Positions 1-11,435 of a DNA stretch of 64,000 nucleotides are shown here, in pieces (position 1 is the stretch's first letter; the number at the start of each line of letters is the position of its first letter). The DNA lies in assembly GCF_031755915.1 (NCBI RefSeq), contig NC_083390.1, forward strand, positions 17,081,001 through 17,145,000, written 5' to 3'. The notes under the pieces are model-generated. The model did no database searches. It was not told the DNA's origin and saw only the letters and a list, made by a program, of their open reading frames with translations. Made by a program: the position numbers and the translations under genes. The stretch is from Ziziphus jujuba (taxonomy: Eukaryota; Streptophyta; Magnoliopsida; Rosales; Rhamnaceae).

Positions 1-38
1 ACGAGTTGACTTTGACATCTAGGCTGAATTATGTCTTC

Positions 39-187
39 AACCGAGCTAACTTATGTCTGCCTGATGTCCGAGCTAACTTATGGCCTATCCGAGCTAACTG
101 ATGTCTGTCCGAGCTAACTTGTGTCTGGCCGAGCTAACTGATGTCTATCCAAGCTAAGTTGTATCTGGCCGAGCTAAGTTACATCCG
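39..187. repeat. Minisatellite in A LTR, about 20-bp unit
   Basis: Tandem units built on CCGAGCTAACT(T/G)ATGTCTG, alternating between two variants so that the higher-order period is about 40 bp. The same array occurs in the other A LTR (about 5065-5213) and, in the opposite orientation, in both LTRs of element B (11751-11909 and 18749-18890). It is absent from the LTRs of C, D and the solo LTR at 25537, so it marks an A/B subfamily. Confidence 0.85.
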
Positions 188-229
188 ATGTCCTAAGTCA
201 GAGATCAGATGTCCGATATAGTTGATAGC

Positions 230-475
230 CGAGGTGGAATGTTGTCCGAGGTATAAATGTGCTGTTGATGTCCAAAGGAACTGGTGTTGTCCGAGACATG
301 GATGACATCAGTGTTGTCCGAGACATGGATGGACTGATGTTGTCCGAGGTAAAAATGCTCCCCGAGGTGTGGATGTGCTCCGACGTATGGATGCCCTCCG
401 AGGTATCCGAGGTATGGTTGCCCTCCGAGGTATGGATATCCTCCGAGACATGGATGGATGTGTGGGCGCGGGCAG
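230..475. repeat. Second degenerate array in A LTR (CCGAGGTATGGATG type)
   Basis: Irregular tandem copies of a 12-30 base unit containing TCCGAG(G/A)(T/C)ATGGATG fill the outer part of the LTR, repeated at about 5265-5500 in the other A LTR. In B this position holds the LTR-encoded ITRAQAKRF coding segment, which A lacks. The array can be read through as a low-complexity peptide on the minus strand, but I do not regard that as a protein domain. Confidence 0.7.
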
Positions 476-485
476 AATCACATCA

Positions 486-500
486 TTCCCCTCCTTTTGA
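486..500 (-). other. Polypurine tract of element A
   Basis: On the minus strand AAAAGGAGGGGAA lies directly before the LTR start TGATGTG. This is the plus-strand priming site for reverse transcription. As in B and C, it falls inside the polyprotein reading frame (residues NPFQ..GND). Confidence 0.85.
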
Positions 501-3353
501 AAAGGATTTGTCCTCAAATCAAGAGCATCACCTGTAGCAAAAAGAGATAAGTCAGCAACATTAAATGTAGTATGAACATTATACTCACCTGGCAAATCAA
601 ACCAAATCAAATTTCCATCTTGATGCAGCATAAGCTTGGACTTCCCTTGCTCGGGAAACCTTTCCTTTCTTAGGTGCAAATCTCCTGGATCAAACACTAT
701 CACAACAACAACTAAAAATACATGCTCATTATAGCAAAGATTACTTTTTGTGAAGTTAGCAAATAATCTTTTCCAAATTTTTGAATTTCCATTAAGTAAA
801 GCTTTCAACAATGCAGATAAAGTTCTATGCAATAAAGACATCTTTAAATAAATATCTTTGAAATTCATGGTCAGCAATGATTGCTTATTCATAATCACTT
901 TATTAACATCACCAAAGCTAAGATAAAACTTTATATTTTTCCTTTCTTGTCTTCCTTTTCCTTTCTCACTCATGGTCATCTCACCTTCCTCACTCTCGGC
1001 TTTTACACCAAATTTCTCACTCTTGGTTTTATTAAAATCTCCCCACACAATCTGAGTATTAGAAGACTTACCTTGGACAGCAAGCTCGCCTTTTCCCTCT
1101 TGACTGGATGGTAGTCCACTTGGACTTTCATTTAGGAAGACATCTCCAAATTCCTTCAAAAGAGAAATCATTGAACTTGGCAATTCAAGTTCTTCAAAGT
1201 TAGTTTGATCATTAAAATAATTTTCTTTATAAATCATGACCAACAAGGGTTTTGTACATTCAATAGACTTATTAATATTCCTAAAACTCAAATAAAAATT
1301 CTGGTTTTTCCTCTCTTTTCTTTCTTTTCTTTTTCTTTCCTCGGTTTGGCTCTCATTGGCGGAAATTTCCAGATTTTTTGTGCTCTCGAGTTTGCTCTCT
1401 TTTCTCACCCCTCTCTCAGCTTTTTCTTGGTTCTTCGACTCAATTTGGGTTTTAGAAAGCTTACCTTGATCAGCAACCTCAATCTCACCTTCTTGAAAGG
1501 ATGGTGAAGTCATTGGTGCCATAGTTGCTTTTTCCTTGAGCTTTTCGGCTTCTCTCCTTTGTTGCATTTTTAATTGGTCTTTGTAAACCTCCTTAGGAGA
1601 TAATGGCTCTAGCTTGATTTTCTTTCCTTTAAACCTAAAAAAAATACTATTTTCTCGACCAAAATAAATAGCATCTTTATCAAACTGCCATGGCCGACCT
1701 AATAGTATATGCCCAGCAATCATGGGTACAATATCACATAAAGCTACATCCTCATATCTACCTATATTAAATTTTACTTTGGCTTGTTTGTTTACTTTCA
1801 TCTCACCACTATCATTAAGCCATTGTAATCTATATGGTTTAGGATGTTTTATTGTTTTTAAGCCCAATTTATCAACTACAAGGTTACTTATTACATTAGT
1901 ACAACTCCCACTATTTATAATCATGCTACAAATTTTACCTTGTATTTCATAACGAGTGTGGAAGATGTTCTCACGCTGAATTTGTTCTTCATCCTTGTAG
2001 ACAGCAAGTACCCTCCTCGAGACCAAAATTTAGCTCAACATTTGATGTGTTTAATGGTTCGGCCTCTTCATCAAGTCCTTCATCTTCTTGTTCAATTTCA
2101 GCCTCACTAGCCTCACTTTCGGATTCCACCTCTCCATTACCCCTAATTACCATTGTCCTTCTATTTGGGCATTTGCTGGATATATGTCCTCTTCCTTGGC
2201 ACTTGAAACAAATAATTTCTCTTGACTTTTGAGGTTTAGGTTCAGATTTTACCTCACCTTTAATGGCTTGGACAGATTCGATTTTAAATTCTTTCCTCGG
2301 CCGGTTGGTAGCTTCTTCACCAAGTTTCGGCTTCAGCGTGCTTTAATAGGTGGAATTATTTTCCCAGCCACTTGAACTTGTCCTTCCATTGCTAGAAACT
2401 CCTCCAAACCGTGTGCTAACACCCCTCCTCTTGAATTGGTTCTCAAGCTTAATTGCTACATGCAACATCTCCTCCAATTCCAAGTATTGTTGTAATTCAA
2501 GTTGGTTGGCAATGTCATGGTTCAAACCACCAAGAAATCTCGCCATTGTTGCCTCTCTATCCTCATTCATATTCAGCCTCATCATTAACATCTCCATCTC
2601 TTTGTAATAATCCTCCACGGACCTGCTTCCTTGAGACAAAGATTGAAGCCTTTGATGCAGCAATCTATGGTAATGGGATGGCATAAACCGCTTTCTCATG
2701 GCTCCTTTCATTTATCGCCATGTTGTAATCAAGTCATCACCAACTCTCCTTCGGGTGCTTTGCTCATTTGTCCACCATTAGAGTGCATAATGGCCAAACT
2801 CCATTGCTGCCAACTTCACCTTCTTACATTCAGAATAGTTGTGGCAGTAAAAAATCATCTCCATTTTTTCTTCCCACTCCAAATAAGCTTTGGGATCACT
2901 TTTACCCATACAAGGTGGGATGTTAACCTTGATATTTCCTAAATCATCATCTGTATCTTCCCTCCTATATCTTCCACGGCCAGCTCTATCTTGGATAGCA
3001 AAAGTTTCATCCATACCTTCCTCAAAGTCTCCACCGAATGGCTCCTCATCAAATTCCTCTCTCGGTCTCTCGCGACCTCCTCGTCCTCGGCCTCGTCCTC
3101 CATGGAATTCTTGCCTATTTCTTGTATTTGGCATTCCTTGTGAGGCTTCTAGTCTTCCCACTCTTTGATTCACATGCTCAACTTGAGCACTAACCCGCTG
3201 TAGTGATTCCAAAACAGCTCTCATGTCCACTTGGTCTCCACTCCCGGTAGCTCGGGCATCGCCATGGAATGCTACGGACTCCTCCTCATTGATCCTCAAA
3301 GGTGGATCTCCTCTCCTCATTCTTGATTCTGTCATGTTAGTATAATAATGCAA
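486..3353 (-). pseudogene. Element A gag-protease pseudogene with pol deleted
   Basis: Begins at 3353 (or the internal ATG of MTESRMRR at 3335). Order: acidic N-terminus, Arg-Gly-rich stretch, retrotransposon gag core (EWEEKMEMIFYCH, YYKEMEMLMMRL), CCHC knuckle CFKCQGRGH...C near 2190-2240, then protease. The protease signature reads IINSGSCTNV: the catalytic Asp of DSG is Asn (codon 1913-1915), so the enzyme should be dead. Breaks: two CAA-to-TAA stops near 2720-2790, a stop at 2343, and a 1-base insertion near 2030. After the protease, a Lys/Glu-rich linker containing a duplicated QGK...YLSF...NK block leads to EFGDVFLNE, where RT would start. It then jumps to EHVFL..VVIVFDPGD, which fuses an RT scrap to the integrase C-terminus. 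Gag would form particles and RT must come from another element. Confidence 0.88.
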
Positions 3354-4476
3354 TAAAAATAAAATAGGACCTTACCAATTTCACTCCCTTACGTGTTTCA
3401 CTCAAATAAGGACTCGACACTCTTGTTTGCACACTTGTTTTGGCTTTTTACCCTTTTTTAAAGCTCACACACTCTTTCCTTTTTCCACTCAATGAGTTAT
3501 CTCAAAGTTCTAATTAAAACACCCACAAAATAGCAATTAGATCACTAGTATGTTTTAATTAAACTTATCAACAAAACAGTAGCAAAAAGTAGGCAATACC
3601 GAAAGAATCCAACAAATCCTAATTTTTTCGGCTTTCTAGACAAGAAAACACAAAATAATGGGAAAACGTTGGAATTTTTGAAAACTGCACCAGATGGTAG
3701 TAGATTATGAGTTCAAGAATAAAATTCCAGAAAAAGAAATTCAAATATGAACAAGAATCAAATTGAACAAAAATATAGAATAGTTGTTGGTTGTTGTTCT
3801 TTGTAATTCAAGTTTTGTATCAAATCCTTTAACTGATTTTAATCCAAATAATTTAAGCACCCAAAATCCAAATATCCAGCAGCAAAAAAATAGTTTCCCA
3901 GCAACTCAAATAAATAATCAAAAAAACCCAGCAGCTCCAACAAATTTCCAGCAAACAAATCAAACTCCAACAAACCGAAATATTTTTTTTTTGTTTTTTT
4001 ATATTCAGCTTTACCTCTTCTTTTTTTTTTTCACTCACAGAACATAAACAACTGCAGTAGCAAGAGTAATTACCAAAATTGCAATTCCAACTCCAAAACA
4101 AACACCAAACCCGTCACCTCCAAATAAACACAAATGTGCGGTTTTTTTTTTTTTTTTTAAATGTTGCCGCAAACTCTTTTTTTTTTTTTTTTTTTGGATA
4201 TGCAAATATTTAAGACTAAAACAGCAAATAAATATCAACAAAAACCAAAATCAACAAGAAAAATGATGAAAAACAACCAACAAACTAGGAAACAAAAAAT
4301 ACGGTAAAACTAGGAAATCCTAATTCAACTAGGAATGAATTTTTTTTTTTTTTTTTAAAGATGCAGAACGTGTATAGAATGGATGCAACCTTAACCTAAT
4401 GCTAAAATTGCAGAATAACACAAAAAAAAATAAAAAATAAAGCAAATAAAGATAGATCAAACCTGAACAAAACCAG
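3354..4476 (-). other. Untranslated leader of element A
   Basis: 1.1 kb between primer site and gag with no coding signal. It contains long T runs on the plus strand (4021-4031, 4142-4158, 4177-4195, 4340-4354), matching A runs at equivalent places in the leaders of B (12790-12835) and C. The leader is well conserved between A and B in order and sequence, consistent with packaging or dimerisation signals, but no specific element can be assigned. Confidence 0.7.
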
Positions 4477-4488
4477 GCTCTGATACCA
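4477..4488 (-). other. Primer-binding site (tRNA-Met) of element A
   Basis: GCTCTGATACCA on the plus strand is the complement of TGGTATCAGAGC, the standard plant initiator tRNA-Met primer site, two bases inside the 5' LTR boundary at 4491. Confidence 0.93.
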
Positions 4489-4490
4489 AA

Positions 4491-5512
4491 TGATACGAAC
4501 CTAGGACGACCTGCTCCTAAACCCGTATTATATTAGCCCGGATCTTAATTAAGTTCAAGTTCTAATGGAATGGACCTCAACCCCTAACCAACCTGTGGTT
4601 AGAAACCTTGGTATAATGTAGACGCCACAATAGGGGATGGAAAACCTATTGATAAGTCAAGCTAAAACAACCAATTATCTAATGGTGTTTTAGGTGTTTT
4701 CAAAGAACAAAGAGATAATTAATCTCACAAGTATTTTCTTATTCAAATCAAAGTTGTTTTCTAACTGCAAAATAAGCCTTTAAATAGGCTTTGAAAGAAA
4801 CAAAATAAACCCTAAAAACCCTAGGAAAAATCGGCCACACACATAAGGAAACCTAGTTGGCCACAACTATACTTCCTTTCCTAATCTAAGTTTGATTAAT
4901 TAATTCCTTTATATTAAATTAGGAATTAATTAATTTACAATAAAATAAAAACCTTCCTAAAGTTATTTGTCCAGAAAATAAATAAATAAAAACCCAAAAA
5001 GAAATAAAGTCAATCGCAAATTAGGTAACGAGTTGACTTTGACATTTAGGCTGAATTATGTCTTCAACCGAGCTAACTTATGTCTGCCTGATGTCTGAGC
5101 TAACTTATGGCCTATCCGAGCTAACTGATGTCTATCCGAGCTAACTTGTGTCTGGCCGAGCTAACTGATGTCTATCCGAGCTAAGTTGTGTCTGGCCGAG
5201 CTTAGTTACATCCGATGTCCGAAGTCCGAGATCAGATGTCTGCTATTGTTGATCGCCGAGGTGGAATGTTGTCCGAGGTATAAATGTGCTGTTGATGTCC
5301 AAAGGAACTGGTGTTGTCCGAGACATGGATGACACCAGTGTTGTCCGAGACATGGATGGACTGATGTTGTCAGAGGTAAAAATGCTCCCCGAGGTGTGGA
5401 TGTGCTCCGACGTATGGATGCCCTCCGAGGTATCTGAGATATGGTTGCCCTCCGAGGTATGGATATCCTCCGAGACATGGATGGATGTGTGGGCGCGGGC
5501 AGAATCACATCA
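4491..5512 (-). repeat. 5' LTR of element A (1022 bp)
   Basis: Starts TGATACGAACCTAGG beside the primer site and ends CACATCA, followed by candidate duplication CATAG. The half nearest the primer site is highly similar to the LTRs of B; the other half differs (minisatellites instead of the ITRAQAKRF coding segment). Confidence 0.93.
4777..4790 (-). promoter_or_regulatory. TATA-like core promoter in A 5' LTR
   Basis: Minus-strand AGCCTATTTAAAGG lies about 290 bases from the primer end of the LTR. The same CTATTTAA(A/G)GG block with the same spacing is kept in B (12201-12212) and C, and nearly so in the solo LTR at 25537, so it is the probable core promoter. The start site is not determined. 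Confidence 0.55.
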
Positions 5513-5517
5513 CATAG

Positions 5518-7347
5518 CACAGGTAGGCTACCTAGTGTCCAATCCCACATCATCCAAGTGTGGAATAAGGATGGATTGAATGCATTGATAGTCACTCTCA
5601 TAATGCTTAGGCCTTTTCAAAGTGATTGATTTCAAAGTTCAAAAGAATTCCAAAGTTAAACATGCTCATGTGAAAGTAACCTAAAGATGGATACCCTCTT
5701 GGGAAACTCTGAACAAGAAACTTTATACCAAGTGCAGTGGCTAAATTAGGGACAATTTTAATAGAAAGCGATAAGTCTATTAGCAAAGGTGAGGTGTTAC
5801 ATAAAGTCATTAACTTAGGCATTTGTTGAAACTTCAAGATCATTGAGCACTTCCTCTAAGTTGGCAGCCAAGTTAAAAACTTGTACCGGACACTCCTTGA
5901 GTTCATATTTTACCTAAGAAATGTCCTATGGAAGCTTCACAACCTCTTTAATCTTCTTCCTTAACTGCTGTCGCTCTTCCTTCAACATATCTTCAGCTTT
6001 CTTCACTTGTTCTTCATATTGGGCAAACTTGTTCTTCAAGTGGAAGAGGTCTCCTTGTAAGGCTTGAACCACTTCTTAAGCATTGCAGCCTTCTTATGAG
6101 AAGCTTAAAGTATGGCACGAAACCTTAAGATGGAGTAAGAAGTCGACAAAAAAAGATAGGAGGGAAGAGTGATAGTAGGAAACTTTTTAAAATAAGTAAT
6201 ATTTGAAAGTCAAGAAAAGATACTTATGCGAAGGGAATCACTCTTCAGCCCAAAAATCAGGTCCACTTGAAAGGATTAATTATGGTACAGATCATAGGAA
6301 GATGGGAGAAACATTGCAACCTGAGCAATCAAGGTGTGAAGTTGTTCAGAGATAACCCCCTTCCTTATAAGGCTGGCTTCTTCCTCCAAGGGCTAGGTTT
6401 CTGTGTTTATATGAGAGTGAGAGTACCAGGTAGAATAGTAGAAGCTAAAGCAAAAACCTTCTAAGCAATCCTCTGAAAAGCTATAACTTTCATGATTTCT
6501 TTGAAATGACACTAAACGAGGCATCTCACAGATGATTATGAAGGAAGAAATGTAATGAGAACATGGTGGTGAAGTCAAGCATATATATATGAAAACAATC
6601 GAAGTATAAAATAGCTTATTAATAAATGAAAGTTTGAATTCGGTCAAAACTAAGTCATGGAGCATGTTCAAAACAATGCATTCTTTATGGGGATGGTTAC
6701 AATTGGACTCATATCGATACTTTCGGTAAGTGGGAGGTCAGGGAATATGCCACACCAGTTGGAAGGTAGCAGAGGTAGCAACAATTGGAAAATTACCCTA
6801 GTTAGGTCAAAAACCAATTCATGGGCCTTTCATGAAAAACTGAGCTCCCTGCCAATGACAATCCTCAACAATGTCAACTAGGATATGTTAACTCAGATGC
6901 TGCTATTTATAAAATGAGTTGATGCAGTGGGAACTCAGTCTAAGGGAAAAAATAACTTGAATCTCCGATGGATTAGGAAAAGAGTTGAAATGGCATAACC
7001 AGAGGACAATGCACCCAAAGATGCATCACTAGATGTTTGGGTAAAGTTGGACAGTAGCTAAACCAATGAAGAAGTAAAAAGCATTAAGACTGACCTCACT
7101 AAGTCATGGATGATTAGAAGTGTCTTTAATGTGAGGAGCTTGGCAAAAGCAAACTCATATTCAGTGAAGTCTCAAGGTGTGTTATCATGTGACAATATTC
7201 AATTTCTCTTAAAATCAAGTTAGGAGTCAAGTTGTGAAGCAAGATGTGAGTTAGCTTGTGTACCAGGAATTTCCTTTTAAACCTTTACAACATCTTAGAC
7301 AGAGCATGTGCAAGAAGAAGGTAGGAAGAACTAACAATTATAACCCA
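5518..7347 (-). other. Decayed sequence with a minus-strand coiled-coil-like remnant
   Basis: No intact gene. On the minus strand about 5870-6090 encodes, with breaks, a Glu/Lys/Gln-rich helix (LKNKFAQYEEQVKKAEDM followed by KEERQQLRKKIKEVVK) that looks like the C-terminal coiled coil of a gag or plant-mobile-domain protein. The remainder has many stops in all frames. It lies left of (downstream of, in minus sense) the remnant at 7348-7942 and could be the same dead gene, but the family is not recognised. Confidence 0.4.
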
Positions 7348-7942
7348 TTAAAGAGCTATTATCGTGTCAGGAATAAGACATGAATTGGCATGATGGCAAT
7401 CATTGAAAGTGGAACCAGAAACATTGATATGAGTCATTCCTTTATATAAACATGGTGGGCGAAAAGAGTTATCAGTGGAGTTAGAGGTATGAACTTCAGC
7501 AAAAATTGATTGAGATGGGCAAAAAGCGGTAATAGAAGGTACAGTGACCTGGTCACCTCCTTTAGAGATATTTGGATTACCTTGTTTAGCTTGGGCTTCA
7601 GCCCATTTCCCAACATCACAAAGGATAACTTCCAAAGAATCTTCTGAAGCTTCTGCTGGAGGATCAAGAGTAATGAAGATGAACTATTGGAAGACACGTT
7701 AAAGTCTTGTAAACCAAGAACAAGAAGAACCATGAATTTTCCAGGACGAATCATAGCAAAAGGTTGGATGTGAAGAACAAGGTCAGGATCTTTAAGGTAA
7801 TGGGAAGATTCAGGGCGTGAAAGTTATGGTTGGAAAAAAAGGACTTCTTATGTTAAGGAAACAAATTGAGAAGGAGGGAAAATGATCCTTCTAAGGGTAT
7901 ATCCCTAAGCCTCTAGTCCATGTGCTTCCTATGAGATGCCAT
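7348..7942 (-). pseudogene. Degenerate coding remnant, unknown family
   Basis: A minus-strand ATG at 7942 starts MASHRKHMD, followed at once by a stop. In shifting frames come ...PLEGSFS..., then MIRPGKFMVLLVLGLQ, then a 95-residue open stretch (EVILCDVGKWAEAQAKQGN) ending at 7348. The three frames read like one protein broken by indels. No catalytic motif is visible. It sits just inside the Del-like LTR boundary, where gag would be expected, but it does not look like the gag of that clade. A plant-mobile-domain or other captured protein is possible. Confidence 0.35.
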
Positions 7943-9029
7943 AACCTAAAATAATAAAGGGAGGCATCTATCAGATTAAGAAGGATTAGAACAACCTTGA
8001 AGAACCTAAGACTAAAATGAAGGGGGTGTTAAATGGAAACTACGAAGTAGATCCTAAGTGAGTCTAGCAGGATCAAAGGAACCACTTAGATAAAATCTGA
8101 GGGCATGAAGATACGAAGTTTAAAAGTCTTTTTCTACAAGGGCTTTGAAGGAATTCTAGATTAAACAATCATATATCTTTGAAAAAGCAAAGTAACTTCC
8201 AAAACCTTTTTAAAAATCTACGGTTCACTCTTATGAGCAAACTCACAATAACAAACTTAAAAACTAGATATAGATATCAGGACCCTCCAAAAGTTACTTA
8301 CTAAAACCCTAATATATCTTTGACTAGAAAAAACCCCACTGGAAATTCTATGGAAAATCCGGCAACATTTCTTTTGTAAATTAGACTTTAGCAAGTATTC
8401 CCTACACAGAAAACCCACTTAAAAATTATACATCCGTCTTATTCTCGCCCGTTACTATGAATTTCCATAAATTTGTTGGGCTTTGATAATAATAGTGTAA
8501 AAATATAAAAAATGAATCATAAATACCCTTTTTATGTATCTGGACCCCTTCCGAAGTTTTCACCAAAACCCTTGGATGGCACTGAATCTTCTCCAATTTA
8601 ACTCAGTATACGGAACACACTTCTATAAATTCATAGCTATTCATAGCTCCCACTTACTATAATTTTATAAATTTTATAGCACTCCATAAGTGCACTAGCA
8701 TATACATATAAACAAATGGATAGTAATAATAGTACATATCATTCCAGGCCCATAACATATCTAGAATGGGGAGTACAACCATACAATATTCATAAAAATA
8801 ATAATAATGACAATAAATGGAGACAACCTGGGTCCTAGACCCTAAATTGTACAATGCACATCTTAAAGTCTAAGAAATATAAAGATACAAGTTTATGCCG
8901 TTCAGAAACAATAAATTGTAAGATATTCTTAAGTAAACTAATTAAAATAAACAAGTAGAAATAATACTTTAAATTGAATAATTGAGGTTGTAATAATAAT
9001 TGTGATAGCATTATCACTATCTAGAACCA

Positions 9030-9060
9030 ATATAAATACATTATATATATATATATATAC
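9030..9060. repeat. (TA)n microsatellite
   Basis: A short AT dinucleotide run within the Del-like LTR; no further structure. Confidence 0.7.
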
Positions 9061-11255
9061 GTAGATATGAGAATATATACGATCCTTCTAAGGTTTTGAA
9101 TAACATGTCCGTAGAATGATATTCTTGCCCGAAAGTTGAAATACCTATTTGAAGGTAGCAGCTCCTGCCCGAAGACTAACCCAGATTTTTATTATTGATA
9201 TTGTATAAACTTCCTTATTACTCAACTAGGTTACACACACATTGATGTATCATATGATGAAACAATGCATAGTCTCATAATTTCAACCATTTGTAAGTAT
9301 ACTACTAGTAGTAGTACAGTCAGGAATGATTGCCTATGATGACCATCCAACCCGCTGATCTTGTAGGCAGCAAAATACGATAATAGACCACTTGTAGGCA
9401 TAGTTTATATCCAATTATCTATTGATAACCAATTTATTGCATGATACTATATGGCAATCCTAATTACAAAATATATTGAAAAAAAAGACCCGATACACCA
9501 TATAATATACCAGTACTTTCAAGTGATATTTAGAATTCCAGCCACCACTTGACAAAGTAGGGAGGAGAAGAAAAACTACCACGTCACTCCTTTAGCATCC
9601 TAAAGATGCTATGCTAGATAACTTACCATCCTAGAGCTAAGGGGAGGGTAACTAATATCGTCATTGCAAAGTACCTACCTACCTTCGTTTGCCTTAGCTC
9701 CCATAGGATGGTTAAATATAACCTATCATCATTTGGCTTTGAGAAAGGTGCCTATTGCCATTACTATAAAAATTTTGCCTATCCTCACTCAATATAACGC
9801 ACAAAGGATAATTACATATATACAATGTGTGCTTTAAAAATCGATCATATGTATATCAAGAACAGTGGTACTATATGGTGCATCTATAAAGCAACTAATC
9901 ATGTATAGATATACAAATATGACAGCATCAATTTTCCATATTTGCATTTTAAAACTGTAAATAAATGTTTTAAATAAATAAAAATATATATAAATAATAA
10001 AAAATAAAAATAACAATACATAATGGGTAATTTTCCATATTCCATAAAATCAAATGTAACTTTATCTACTTAAATATTACATAAAAATCAATAACCAATA
10101 ATAAAAGTTTTGAAAATCCAAATATAATTTTAAAAAAATATACCACATTAAAATTATCTTAGTATTAAATATTTTTATAACTTTCAATTCTTTTAAATTA
10201 ATATAAATAAATACATGAATAAATAAATAAATAAATAATAAACAAATAAATTTACAGTCTTATACATGTATTATTTATATGCACACATATATATACCTAT
10301 GTAAAGGAACATATTCTAATAATATGATTATGTTACCAAATCTAAAATTTATGATAAATGTTTTCACAACTCAAATATAATTTAGAAAATGGCATACTAC
10401 TCATATTTATATGACTTACACATAAAAATACATGCACATGTTTATAATCAAAATTAAGGCACTAAAACATTTCAAAAGAAGCCGTATAAATAATACCTAA
10501 TACCCTTTTAGTTCTACAATCAACCCAAATAAATAATTTAGCATTTAATTATGCTTGTTTACTTTAGGAAGAAAAGGAAACCACTTTCAACCGAATCTCA
10601 TAAAATAATCACTATTTTATACAATAAATATACTTATAAGAATACATTAAGATACATTTACATATTCTATTAATATGAACTCTAATTTCCATATCGCACT
10701 TTAATAAACTGGATAGAGAAAGCCATAACTTATTAAAATGCTCCCATGACATATAAACCCGTCAAGTCTATAAATACACATATAAGCAAATAATTGGATA
10801 GGTTTAATCAAGCGTAAACCAATAATTTAAAATTCTCAAAACTGTGGATCGGCATTTAAAACAAATTTATCAATGAATGGAATTATTTTAATTAAACAAA
10901 AACATCTAAAGCATTTAGAGATTTATAAAATACAACTTAAAGTTTTGATTGTTGCTCATCCTTGCTTTACTACAAGATTAGCCATAAGTTTCATCCGGTG
11001 CCTAACATACACCATGACTATTATTTAGATAATAATAGCGTTATTCCAAAATATTGGAATGCTTAAGTATTCTAAAATGACTTTTACTGTTTCAGATTTC
11101 CAAAGTTGGACAGTGGCCCTGACTGACTTGTTGTCCAAAATTGTAGTTTTCCTATTTATAGCCAATTTCATGAAATTAAATATTTCATTTACCTCTATTA
11201 ATCATTGGGAACATAAATGCCATAAGAATTCCCAGGAAAAACGTCCAACAAAAAC

Positions 11256-11435
11256 CAATTTTACAATAATTAGAAAAATTAGCTAAAAAATAGTAATATT
11301 TTAAATACTTATCCATAATTCGCAAATTATATATCAGATGGAAGCTTATAAGACAAGATTTGAGAATAATTAGCACAAATTGACCAACTTTCCATTGATG
11401 GCCGGAAAGTTTCAATCAAATTTCAAATCATCGTA
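11256..11435. repeat. First unit (part) of a 255-bp tandem duplication split by element B
   Basis: CAATTTTACAATAATTA...AGCTAAAAAAT and the following 180 bases recur at 19560-19740. Joining 11256-11435 to 19483-19559 gives one unit of about 255 bp, directly followed by a second unit at 19560-19815. Element B landed in the first unit. Confidence 0.75.

Larger units (their letters stand above)
1..485 (-). repeat. 3' LTR of element A, partial
   Basis: Matches the last 486 bases of the LTR at 4491-5512, starting at the shared ACGAGTTGACTTTGACAT. It ends in CACATCA next to the polypurine tract, so on the minus strand the LTR begins TGATGTGATTCTGCC. About 535 bases of this LTR lie beyond the window. 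It is rich in CTCGG/CCGAG-type short tandem repeats. Confidence 0.93.
1..5512 (-). mobile_element. Ty3/gypsy element A, non-autonomous (gag-protease only), cut by window start
   Basis: An LTR retrotransposon read on the minus strand. The right-hand (5') LTR is complete and the left-hand (3') LTR is visible only for its last 485 bases. Between them, right to left, lie a tRNA-Met primer site, a leader, gag with a CCHC knuckle, an aspartic protease and a short integrase C-terminal piece ending at the polypurine tract. The internal region is about 4.0 kb, against 5.95 kb in related element B; the missing 2 kb is reverse transcriptase, RNase H and most of integrase. CATAG (5513-5517) follows the right LTR as the likely target duplication; its partner is outside the window. 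About 16 differences separate the two LTR copies over the shared 485 bases, counted by eye, so the insertion is moderately old. Confidence 0.93.
8492..11435 (-). repeat. Very long Del/Tekay-like LTR, left segment (minus)
   Basis: Gene-free AT-rich sequence. Short blocks match the reverse complement of the LTR at 37853-41250: the GATGACCATCCAACCC...TTGTAGGCA block at 9330-9365 pairs with 40000-40060, and the TGCCCGAAGACT block near 9165 pairs with 40710. A primer-site-like GCTTTGATAATA at 8480-8491 and a GGACCCCTTCCGAAG block (8534) mark the LTR's 3' end in minus sense; the exact edge is uncertain because a similar block recurs near 8285. With 19478-20665 it forms one LTR of about 4.1 kb, into which element B inserted. 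Confidence 0.65.

Noticed and set aside
39..187. Regular short repeats that could look like a CRISPR array
   Set aside because: Units are contiguous, with no unique spacers, and lie in retrotransposon LTRs of a plant genome.
259..537. 92-codon plus-strand open frame (and its copy at 5286-5579) of repeating MWMPSEVW-type residues
   Set aside because: It is the LTR minisatellite read on the strand opposite to the element; repeats alone explain it.
4477..4488. tRNA-Met-like sequence considered as a tRNA gene (also at 12500, 35597, 62497)
   Set aside because: Only the 12-base primer-site match is present, next to LTR ends; no cloverleaf surrounds it.
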